Part shown: positions 11,096-22,500 of the stretch, piece after piece
Position numbering within the stretch: the first letter of the stretch is position 1
Layout: every line of letters begins with the position of its first letter
Source: Mesorhabditis belari
Taxonomy: Eukaryota > Nematoda > Chromadorea > Rhabditida > Rhabditidae
Length of the DNA: 64,000 nt
Direction: 5' to 3'
Assembly (NCBI GenBank): GCA_958450365.1
Contig: CAUEEP010000737.1
Span: forward strand, 857,501 to 921,500
Made by a program: the position numbers and the translations under genes
The notes under the pieces: model-generated
Told to the model about the DNA's origin: nothing
The model's input: only the letters and a program-made list of their open reading frames with translations
Database searches by the model: none

Positions 11096-11335
11096 TTCCA
11101 ATAAGGTTCCAATACGGTTCTTTTTTGGATCTAATACGGTTCCAATACGGTTCCAATACGGTTCTAATACGGTTCCAATACGGTTTCAAATATGGTTCCA
11201 ATATGGTTCCAATATGGTTCTAATATGGTTCCAATACGGTTCTTTTTTGGAACTAATACGGTTCCAATACAGTTCCAATACGATTCCAATACGGTTCCAA
11301 TACGGTTCCAATACGGCTCCAATACGGTTCTTTTT
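11096..11335. repeat. 11-bp minisatellite (AATACGGTTCC)
   Basis: About 18 imperfect copies of an 11-bp unit AATACGGTTCC (with AATATGG and TAATACGG variants), interrupted three times by TTCTTTTT-type insertions. Confidence 0.9.
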
Positions 11336-12066
11336 AGTATCCAACATTAGTATCCAACATTAATTTCTAGATAAAATCTGGCTTTCAGAATGAGATTAAA
11401 TCCATCTTTGCTTTTCAATTTTTTTGAAAAACTCAGTTTTGAAGTAGATGAAGTAAAACTAACGAGATAGAAAGCAAGTAAAGCAAAACAAATCAGATTC
11501 CGGAAAGATTGGGACAGAGTAGCAGCAGAATAGAGAATAAGGAGTTGAGGGGGAAGAGGTCGTTTGGGGGGCTAGTTCTCTAACTAGCCAGGGTCCTCAA
11601 CGGGTTGTAGGGGAGGGGATCTCCCCGGAGACATCTCGTTCTCATCCCTTTCCCACAAAAATTCTTGTTGCTCCCAGACTTGTCTCTTCTTAAGATTTTA
11701 AAAATCTGCCTTATAAAAGCTATCATTAAACTTTAAATATTTGATGTTTCCTGTTCATCTTGTAGAAATCATGATCATCTTATAAACTGTAGTGTTTGGA
11801 AACGTGTTTATTACTTTACTATGTACTTTTGCTTGTAAATAGTACACTTGAAGGCATAATTGGCATAATTTGAAGGCATAATTTCTCTAATCTTATCTGA
11901 TAATCTATACAATATAGCTAAAGATCTAACTTAACACTTTTTTAAGAACTTTTTCTTATTCTTTTCATTTTCTTTCATTTTCTTTCATTTTCTATCCAAT
12001 AAAACGAAAGATTTTATCTTTAAAAGCTTATTTTTAAATGTTTTCTATAATCCTAATTATAATCTA

Positions 12067-12372
12067 CCGTAAATACTGTAATAGTACCCCACCCCCATAA
12101 TGACGGTGCGGAGTGTTACGTAGTCTAGCTTTGAACGAGTTTTTCTCGACACTGGTTTATGCTACAATGCTCGTTTAGGTATCAAAAAATAGCTGAAATT
12201 CAGGGCTATTTTTTGATACCAAAGACGTATTTTTTGAAAGTACGGGCGCTTTGAAAAAAATGAAATACTAAAAAACTTTTGCGACTACGCGTCTGTACGA
12301 TGGGGAGTGGGGTACTATTACAATACTATTACAATACAATACTAATACAATACAATTACAATACAATTACGG
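12067..12372. mobile_element. CCGTAAATACTGTAATAG-ended MITE, copy 1
   Basis: The left end CCGTAAATACTGTAATAG follows a TA, and the right end closes with a degenerate copy TACAATTACGG followed by TA. The interior carries the palindromic pair GGTATCAAAAAATAGC / GCTATTTTTTGATACC. The same interior is found at 38316-38583 and 63784-64000. No coding capacity. Confidence 0.8.
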
Positions 12373-12476
12373 TAGATTTATCTAATATATAAAGTTTTGC
12401 ATCAATTCCAAATAAGCTTCTATGTTTTCTATAATCATAATTGTAATCTATATCTATTCTATCTATTTCAATTTCT

Positions 12477-12478
12477 AG
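12477..12478 (+). promoter_or_regulatory. Possible trans-splice acceptor for plexin
   Basis: TTTCAATTTCTAG ends here, 62 nt upstream of the plexin ATG, with no in-frame coding between. In nematodes such a site upstream of the first coding exon commonly accepts a spliced leader; it could equally be a cis acceptor of a 5' UTR exon. Inference from position and consensus. Confidence 0.35.
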
Positions 12479-12532
12479 AAAAGCGGATCAATTCGTAGCT
12501 TCATTTATTTAAACTGCACGAGAGAACAGGAG

Positions 12533-12565
12533 ATGAATCGATGTCCAATCCGACCGAAACGATAG
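12533..12565 (+). promoter_or_regulatory. Upstream ORF overlapping the plexin start
   Basis: An ATG at 12533 opens a 10-codon frame that ends at TAG 12563-12565, overlapping the plexin ATG (12541) in another frame. If included in the mRNA it could reduce plexin initiation by ribosomes that start upstream. Confidence 0.4.
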
Positions 12566-13479
12566 CTTTTTCACAAAAAGAAACACTGCTTTTAGCAAAC
12601 TTTAAGATATTCAATCTATTAATTCTCTATTCAATATTATTCTCACCGATCAGCGCTCAATGGCTCACTTTCGAGAATCCCCACACTGCCGAGGGGCATT
12701 TCTTTCAGAAAATGGTAGGTGAATGAAGAAATTGGCTTTAGAAGATGACAAAGGTAAAAAGGTCTAAAGGTAAAAGATAAAGATTACTGTGGTAGTTCTG
12801 TAGAATATAAGATATTCAGTCTATAGAATATATGGGAAAAACGCTGAATTTCACGCTGACCATTTTGCTGCTTTCCTTTTTTGAAACAAAGCAATCAGTC
12901 AAAAGTTCTAAAGTTTAAAGTTTTGTTTCAAAAATCAAATCGCGACCTTATAACCCAATCTCCCTCGGTCTCAGAGGATGCGGTGGTGGCTGAGTGGTAG
13001 TGGGTTAGTATGCAAGGCTTCGTTGGTCTCCGGTAGCTCTGGTTCGAGTCCTTCAAAAATTTTAATTGTACTTTTTTCTTTTTGTAAGAATTGTACTTTT
13101 CAGGTAATCGATCCGGCCACTTCCCGTCTCTACATTGGTGGAATGAACCATTTATATGATCTAACTTCGGATTCTCTTGCTGTACGGGTACACACGATCA
13201 CTGGACCTCACGATGATTCGGAATCGTGTCGTGGTGGTGAGTTGATAGAGTTTTTTTTGATAAATATGATTACAAAGAATCATTCGAAAGGTATATTATC
13301 TTTTTTGGGTATTGATTTACCTAAATCAAATCAAAATATCAAAGATCTTTTCAAAGAAATCGACAAAAAATGGAAAAGAGATGCGATGAGTGAACGGCTC
13401 ATTGCTTTTTCCTTTTTTTTTTTCATTTCTTTACAAATCCTTCTTTCTTTCCATAAAAAGTGATATATTGTTGATCTTT

Positions 13480-13514
<35 letters not shown>

Positions 13515-16500
13515 ATCTTCCTTTCTTTCTATCTATCTATCTTCCTTTCTTTCTTTCTTTCTTGCTTTCTTGCTTTCTTTCTTTCTTCATTTCTTTCTCT
13601 TTCTTTCTTTCTTTCTTCTCCTCATTCATTCCCTCATTTATTCAAAAGGAATGAAATGGAAAAGATTGAAACCATCAATTATATAACAAAATTCTTATTT
13701 GAAAAAGAATATAAAGAAAAAGCTAGTTTAAAGAAGATCTATTCTTAAAAAAAAGCCCAATTTCAGTCCACTAGATAGGAGGTGTTTACAATTTGGAGCA
13801 AAAAGTATAAGAATTGAATTTGTTTAGTGTATTTTATGCTCAAAATTATAAACGCATTCAATCCGGCTCCGTGATATCTTCGATTCTTTGTGTTCTAAAG
13901 ATTTCAATGCGCCAGATAGGCATCTAAAAGTTCGAGCACAAAGTACACCCAAGAAGGATCAAGTGAAAGCCAGAATTTTGTTAAAAATTTGATTTAATTG
14001 ATGAAAAATTGATTGAAATTAAGAGTACATTGCATAGAACTACATAAATAAACTACAGTCGAACCTCTCTATAACGAACCTCGATATAACGTAAACCTCT
14101 CTATAACGTAAGGCGTGACCGGTCCCGGCCGACGTTAAGCTATATAAAACGGCACTCTATATAACGTAAACCTCTATATAACGTAAGCTATAGCCGTCCC
14201 GTGAGTTACGTTATAGAGAGGTTCGACTGTATATTAAACTATATTAAGCTAAATTTTGCTTTGTTAAATCAAAAATTTTTAGGTAAAAACGACAGCTGCA
14301 ACGAGCCGAAGCGTCCATTCAACTCGAACACGAAAGCATTAGCTGTTTACGACAAATCGAGTAAACTTATCGAGTGCACCTCACTGTTTCAGGTAAACAA
14401 TTGAATAAATAGCCATAAACATAAGAAAATTCGGCTCTTTCGTAGTTTCCGGGTATTTTTCAAAAGAATCCGGGTATTTTGGAAAAATCCAGGTATTTTG
14501 AACGGCTCCTCACACTTTGAAGGCCTTTAACTTTGTCCAGGGATCATCTTTTTGCTAACTTTTTATATCATTGTATAGAGGACAGTTCAGGCTTTCAAAT
14601 GATACCTAATAGAGCTTGATTGAATTTTTCTTTCTTATGCAAACCATGCGACACGACATTCAAGTTGGATAGGCTTCATTTGCTCAGAGTTGGCTATGAT
14701 TTTCCTGGACTGGATTATCCAATCAAGCTCTACTAGGTATCATTTGAAAGCCTGAAATGTCCTCTATACAATGATATAAAAAGTTAAGAAAAATATGATC
14801 TCTGGACAAAGTTATAGGCCTTCAAAGTGTGACGAGCCGTTCAAAATACCTGGATTTTTCCAAAATACCCGGATTCTTTTGAAAAATACCCGGAAACTAC
14901 GCAAGAGCCGAAAATTCCATTTTAAAATCTAATTCCACCTCGATCGTTTCAGAAATTTGTCTAGAAGTTGATAAAAACAAGTAACTGGCTAAGGAAATGA
15001 TGATGGATAGTTTAGCTTAGATAGTTTAGCTATAAATGTCTAGAAATCTATCTAGATCTATCTAGATATCTATCTAAATATCTAAATATCTAAAATCGAA
15101 ATCTTTAAATTCTAGGGTCGTTGCCGTCTTCGCAATTTGCACAACATAAGCGAGGCGTTAGCTGAATCAGAGAATCCGATCATTGCAAACGATGAGGAGA
15201 GCACTGTAGTGGTTGGTTTTTAAATCGCTACTATAGATATTATATGTAAATTTATAGATTTTAAATATTAGCTCTAAATTTGACGCTTCGTTTAGGTCTT
15301 TGTTGGCTCGGGCCCGAAAGATCGATCGGTTCTCTACGTTGCGTCCACGTTTGTCAAGGTACTATTTGGGAATACTATTACTTTACTGTACTTATAAAAT
15401 AACTAAGCTAGAGTAGATGTTAGTTACATTTCTTCTAGTACAATATCTCCCAAAGATTGGCTTCAATTTCTTTCGAAAACTGACTCAATTTAAAATAATT
15501 GCAGCGATGTTAAGCTCCGCCTCCTTTTTTGTCGTTTTGCCGTTGGCAATCTACGAATTTTGCTCATATCTTGATCAAATTTGTTTGAAAAACGTTGAAT
15601 TTACTTTGCTGAATTTGAATTCGATAGAACAATTCGATTTCGAGTCGATTGAAAATTTGTAGTCGAATGAAAGTTTGTAGTTTGTAGCGCTCATGTCTAC
15701 TTCTCTAAGCCTAAGCCTAAGCCGAGCAAAATACATAAATTGCCAACGGGAAACCGACCAAAAAGGAGGCGGAGCTTCACATGTCTATGTACTTGTAAGC
15801 TAAAGTGATTGAGATATTATAGAATATTATAGAATTCAATAGTACTTTTTCTTTTCTCAAAAGTGTTCCCGATTTACAGGCGAAAAACGAGCGTGCCCAG
15901 TCGTACCGAGAGGACATTCCAGCTGTCGCCTCGTTAGCTCTCGGAAAATCCGATAAAAACAAAGAATTCGATAAAGAAGTAAGATAAATATGATTAAGAA
16001 TAAGAAATCAAAAAGAAGATTTGAAGATCAAAAGATTTGAAAATCTTTTTAGTATATATACTTTATCCGACAAGGAAAAGTGACAATGCAAACAGATTGA
16101 ACAGCGTAGACGAAGAAAGATAATTGATATACAAACACAACTACAATTAGACACGCGTATATATGACATTAAAAACTAATTTAAAATTGACAGAGCTACA
16201 AGATCGAGCTTATATATTGAGGATTTAAAATAGTTCAGAGACGAAAAAATATCACAAGGTAACTTATTCCAAATACGAGGAACACGACAAGCAAAAGAAT
16301 GATACAGTTGGCGGTTATGAAAGCTTTGAAAGGGGGTAATCTTTTTATTAAATCTTTTTATCAAATCTTTTTATCAATTCTTTTTACTAAATCTTTACAA
16401 AAGCTTCCTATTCCTTTATAAATGAAAACGATGTTGTGAAACGATCAAAAAACGATCAAAAAATAAAAGCAAATCCTTTCTAGTGCATTTGATTCTTTAG

Positions 16501-19500
16501 TTTTCTTATTTCTGAAAGAAAAATGAAAAATTCATTGCATCAGAAAAGCTAAAAGTACAGTGAAAAGCTTGAAAAGCTTGAAAAAGCTTGAAAAAGCAAT
16601 GAATTTAGGAAATCACACTCACCGCTGGCACCTATATCAACTTGAATGCACGATATAGAGACAAGTACAAGTGAGTCAATGGATAAGCTTATCACTACTT
16701 GTTAAAACAAACTTTCTAATACAAACTTTCTAATACAGACTTGTTAGTCTTTTTCAACGATCACAATTCAGCTGTTCAGCTCTTTAAGAATTAAGCTAAA
16801 TATTGAATGTAAACTATTACTTTAAAACTATTCTAGAATCGATTATGTTGGTGGTTTCGAGGCTGGCGATTTTGCCTATTTTGCGACCCGGCAACGTACA
16901 AGAGTGAACGAAGAACAAGGATATTCGGTTCTTGAGAGTAAACTCGTTCGTGTTTGCGCTAAAGATCGCAATTTCTTCTCGTATACTGAGGTTTGTTTGG
17001 GAAATGAAAGCAAGGATTCTTTGTTAGAATTTGGACTTGAATCAGAGCAGAATTCTAGAAAATTCTAGAAAATTCTATGAACTTTACAGTTTTTTTCTAG
17101 GTATCGTTAGAATGTCGAGATCGAGACGTTGACTACAATCTCTTGACCGATATTTACGTCGGGAAAGCCGGCTACGATTTGGCAAAATCTTTGGACATTT
17201 TGTGAGTTTATGAAAAGAATGAATGGAATGGGTCAATGAATTGAATCAATGAATCCAATCAATGAACCCAATCAATGAACCCAATCAATGAACCCAATCA
17301 ATGAATCCAATCAATGAATTCAATCAATGAACCCAATCAATGAACCCAATCAATGAATCCAATCAATAATTCCAATCAATGAATCCAATCAATGAATCCA
17401 ATCAAATCCCATCAAATCCAATCATAACACATGCCGAGAGCTGTTCTTTAGATCCACTTTTTATTCAAAATTACTGTCATATTTTTAGGGAAAGCGAACA
17501 AGTTGTCTATGGTGTCTTCCAGATGGGCGATCAGAACTCGAGTCGGAGAGAGGTACGTTCAAACACTTCTAATTCTACGTTACTGTAAATACATAGCTAC
17601 ATTATCTTTATTGATTTTTTAAGCTAAGTTTAATATAGATTTTTTTTCTAGCCAGTTCTAAGATCACAATGATCTCGGATCTAAAATTGTTTCAGGTTCC
17701 AACCACCGACTCGGCACTTTGCGTTTTCCCAATGAGAGATGTGGAAAAGCTCTTTCAAGAAAACGTCCTTGATTGTTTTAAAGGAAATAAGCACAAAGTA
17801 AGGAAAGCTGGCTGAATATCTTTATAATCTGTAAATGTTCTATGTATAATGTTTTATCTGCAAGAGAGTGCGTTTAGCATGGCCGGGTTCGATCTAAGCG
17901 CCTCAATCTAAGCGCCTCAATCTAAGCGCCTCAATCTAAGCGCCTCAATCTAAGCGCCTCAATCTAAGCGCCTTGATCTAAGCGTCTTGATCTAAGCGCC
18001 TTGATCTGAGCGTCGATCTCAGCGTCGATCTGAGTGTCGATCTCAGCGTCGATCTGAGTGTCGATCTGAGCATTGAAGCTTACTGAACAACAACTAACAA
18101 CTAAAGCTTATAAAAATCTAATCGATTTTATAATATAACCTAGTTCTTTATCTATTCTTTATGCAAATTCCTCTAATTTCTTATCTAGGGCCTCGAGTGG
18201 ATGAACCGAAATGACAACTGTGTGTCAACGAAACTCCCATGGAATCAGATGAAATGCGGCAATGATGTGAACAAATATATTGGTGGAGTGTATCCAATCA
18301 AGAGTCAACCCGTACTCAAACATCATTCAAGGTAGAACAAGGGGAATTTTTGATTGAAAAGAACGAACTAGGTTTATTCTTGGTAATTAACCTACTCGCC
18401 CCCCCCACTGCAGTATTCAAGACAAAGCTGCCTAAAGCTTAAGGTTTTATCTAGGCATACTGTAACAATTCTACAGTAGAACCCGACAATTACTCCTTTA
18501 AAATAAGGTTTAGATTCACTGCGGTGGCGGTGAACACGACACACGGGACGACGATCGCTTTCGTGGGCACTGATGACGGACGATTGATTAAAGTGAGTTT
18601 AAAATGTAAATTATTTTAAGTTAAATGTTAGTCAGAGCTTGTCTAAAGTATATATAACCTTTACTTTTATGAATTTACTTTACTGTGGCTAGATCGTACT
18701 GTAAGGTTGATTATGAAAGCTGGTTTGGAGCTTTGGATTAGATTTTAGTATTGGATTAGATTGGTGTAGGTTTGGTTTAGGGTTTTGGTTTGGTTTGGGT
18801 TGGTGTAGGTTTTGGACTGGTTTTTGTTTTTGGATTGGATTGATGTAGATCTTTGGACTAGATTTTAGAATTGGATTGGACTGGTGTAGAGCTTTGGACT
18901 AGATTCTAGAGTTGGATTGGACTGGTGTAGAGCTTTGGACTAGATTCTAGAATTGGATTAGATTGGTGTAGAGCTTTGGACTAGATTTTAGAATTGGATT
19001 GGATTGGTGTAGAGCTTTGAATTAGATTCTGGCATTAGACTACCTTTTTTTCACTTGAAATTGTCATAAAGTCATTGTCATTCTCATTCTCATTCTCATT
19101 CTCATTTCCCTTTTCAACAAGTATCTCAAGTTCTAGTAGTACATCATCATAATTAATCGAGTAAGGAGAGTTCTAGTAGCGATGTGAAAAAGAAAAGGGG
19201 AAAAGGGGATGCACGGGGATGGGAGTTGATTCGTATGCAAATATCCATCCTTTGAGTCTCTTTGAACGAAAGAAAGGGTGCCAATCAATCGGATAAGAGC
19301 AAATGGGCACTCTATCTCCATCCCATGCAAATTCCCACGCATACTTCCCGCGATTCAAAGCAAAATACGGAGGGGAAAAGTTCAAGTGATATGTTTATAA
19401 AAGAAAAGAATATTATTTTGTTTATGAAGTCTAGATAAGTCTAAGTCAGATAAGTCTTATGACTTATCTGAGTCTAATAAGTCTAATTAAGACTGTGACA

Positions 19501-22500
19501 AGCTAGCTTTTTATAACGAAACGTTACCAATACGAGATCGTAAAATTGTCATGCTTTGCATAAACATTAAGCTTTTAACATGCTCACTAGAGAATGGAGG
19601 TCTACTAGAGAATTGAGCTCTACTAGAGAATTAAGCTCTACTATAGAACTGAGCTCTACCAGAGAATTGAGGTCTACTAGAGAATTAAGCTCTACTAGAG
19701 AATTGAGCTAGAGAACTTTAAGAAGTCTTTTTCTAGTTGTTAAACAAATTTAGATTATCCAATTGTAAGCATAATAAACATTGAACTAAATCAATCCACA
19801 GAACAGATTGTACAAAGATAACAAACTCATTTTTGATTTCTCTATCCTGATTTAAACGTCAAATTGGCACTATAATCTAAAAGATCATTTCCAGATTGCA
19901 ATTCAATCAAAAGAAAAAGCTTTTGTCTATGACGAGTTGCACGTTTCCCTCAATGAACCCATTCTACAAGATCTTGAGTTCACCGACACCGGGAAATACG
20001 TCTACGCACTGACGCCGACAAAGGTTTGTGGCAAGTTTGATTGAAATTCAATTTTAATTCGTTCAAATCCTTCAAATACTTCAAATTCTTCATTTGAACA
20101 AGGAAATAGAACTAATTTTGTTTGCTTTTGAGGGGAAGTCGTTGAGAACAAGGGTTGATCCTAAAAACTAGAAAACTAAAGCCTCAAAATTCTAAACACG
20201 CAACATTTTGGGTGAAAGTTGGATTGGGATCTAATAGAATAGATATCTAAGAGTTGATTTGAAAGAAAAACTTGTGGAATTGAAAGATATTATCTAAAGA
20301 AATATCTCAATTATTTGGCTTTACAATAAAGTTTGTCTAACTTGTCTAAGGCTTGTATAAGTCTTTCGCCTTGAGTACTCTAACAATGAGGCCAAGCTAA
20401 GCAAATAATATTTAAATATTATCTAAACTTTGAACTACAATTGACCATGATAACTTAAATCCATAGTTACACATAGTTAGATCTGTTTCAACCTTGTCTC
20501 TTTTTCTTTTCTCTTTTAAATTACTCGTGTACTTTTCTTACAAACGAATCCTTTCTAACGCATTTGAATTTTTTATGTTTGCAAAATAAGCAAGAAAATT
20601 GGGAATTCAGTACACGAGAAAGAGTGGGTTTTTAAGCAGAAAGTGCACTTAACCTAAAGGACAACCATTCCATAAACGTTGCCGTTTTTTTTTTTGAATT
20701 CTATTAGAACTCAAATGGATATATCCATAGCTTTATTGGAGTGTTCATAATTGGATATGCCGCCTTTCAAATGAATGAGAGAAAAGATCGTTTCTTTTTC
20801 TTTAAAAGATGCTCTTCGATGTCAAGGTTGAATAGGAATGGGGAAAGGAAAGAAGGGAAGGAAAGAAGGGATGGAAAGAAGGGATGGAAAGAAGGGAAGG
20901 AAAGAAGGGATGGAAAGAAGGCAGGGAAAGAATGCAGGGAAAGAAGGCAAGGAAAGAAGGGAAGAATAAAGAATTGAGAAGAAGATAATTGGTCTGTCCA
21001 TCTCTTTTCATTCAAAGAAATTCAAAGCGAAGAGTTGCCGGTCAGCTGGAAAGAAGAGACATTTACTTTAGATTTAGATGGGTATCGGAGGGATTTGAAC
21101 ATAAAAAATGGACTTGTAGTTGCAAGTAGAAGTTGCTGAATCTTACAATATTTAAGAAATTGCGTTTATCATAAACTTACAGATGCTACAGAGTTTACTA
21201 CAGATTAAAATGTGCTTAACATTCGAGAAATTTGCCGTTATTTGCTTAAAATTGTCTACACGCTTATTGTAGCTAATCTTTTGAATGATTCATCTACAGT
21301 ACAGTAATCTATCTACAGTAATCCGTCTCTTGTATAGTAATTCATCTACAGTAAGTAACGGCTTTGTTGAATCATCACAGAGCTAAATGTTTTGATAAGT
21401 TGAAGTGATTTGAATGGAATCTTTCCATCGTTGTTGGATGAGAGCATAGAAAAACAATTAACAATAGCATATCTCAAGATCTAAATATCTATAAATTCCT
21501 TGTTTATCTATTACATCAATACATATAATCATTTTCAGGTGATTCGCGTGCCAGCCTCAGACTGTGGAGCTCTCTCAACGCATTGTGGTGGCTGTCTGTC
21601 GAAGAAGGATCCATACTGTGGATGGTAAACATTTATCAATATCTTTATTTTCATTTTAATTTCATTTTCCTTTCATTTCTAAAGTGACTTTAGGTGTGAT
21701 TTGAAAAATCAGTGCACTGAGCAGGCAAATTGTGGCAACTCGACGGTGACGAATCTCGGCTGGCTCGATTATCAGAACAATTTGTGTCCAAAGTTCGTTT
21801 TAAATGAGGTTTTAAGTAAATTACATATATCTAAAGATATATTCTTTAAGAAATCTCGATTTATTTCTAAAATTCTAGCATCAAAAGCGTTGTGCCCGCG
21901 CAAATTCAAGTGACCACAGCTGACTACATCAATGTCACTTTGGAGAATGTTGGAGAGTCGAAAGGACGTTTGCGATGTCAATTCAAGTAAATTAAATATA
22001 ATAGATGCATTTTTAAAAAGAAATTGATATAAAATTTCTATATAAAAGTTCAAATTTATCGAAGTAATCGTAAGAAAAATCTTTCGCAACCTTTCGCAAC
22101 CTTTCATAACCACAACTCATTTCTTTTTCGTCTTTAAATCAATTCTAGACTTAAAAAGAGTAAAAACCTCTTTTATTTCCTTATCTTTACAATAAAATAA
22201 GAACTAAGTGTGCTAGAAAGGGTGTGTTTCTAACCTTTTTTGGGTAAAAAGTTCACCAAAAACTCTATCAGATGTAGGCGTCAGAGTTTCAAGCATTCAC
22301 TGCATTCATTGAGCATTCACTGAGCATTCACGGAGCTAAAAACTCTTCTAATAGATATTTCACCTAATACTTAAAAAGTTTTTTTAATTTAAAAATCTTA
22401 AAAATTTTTTTTTTAAAAAAAAAAGCCTTCTTTTTTTTTTTTTTTTTTTTTTTAAATTATTATAAAATGTTTTTTTTTTTTAAAATTTTTAATTTTATTA

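Larger units (their letters stand above)
8850..12060. other. Gene-free region with two minisatellites
   Basis: No gene is supported. 9128-9170 repeats 7407-7450. A TTCGCAAAATCAAGA(T/C)CAAG segment followed by TTAGTTTGCATTTT recurs at about 9822 and 10930, indicating a local duplication. GC-richer patches at 9540-9590 and 11560-11640 have no coding support. Confidence 0.5.
12541..20023 (+). other. plx-1: Plexin exons 1-14: signal peptide and Sema domain
   Basis: Exons: 12541-12714, 13104-13236, 14283-14392, 15116-15211, 15296-15358, 15880-15978, 16609-16670, 16837-16990, 17101-17201, 17489-17552, 17696-17797, 18189-18331, 18514-18592, 19895-20023. All junctions keep phase. Sema hallmarks: [20 protein letters not shown] (the first propeller blade of plexins), a paired-cysteine segment [26 protein letters not shown], and [19 protein letters not shown] in the last blades. 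The exon 2 donor was placed at GTGAGT 13237; a second GT 3 nt upstream is also in phase. Introns 2, 3, 5, 6 and 13 are swollen by repeats, while the exons are of ordinary size (62-174 nt). Confidence 0.9.
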
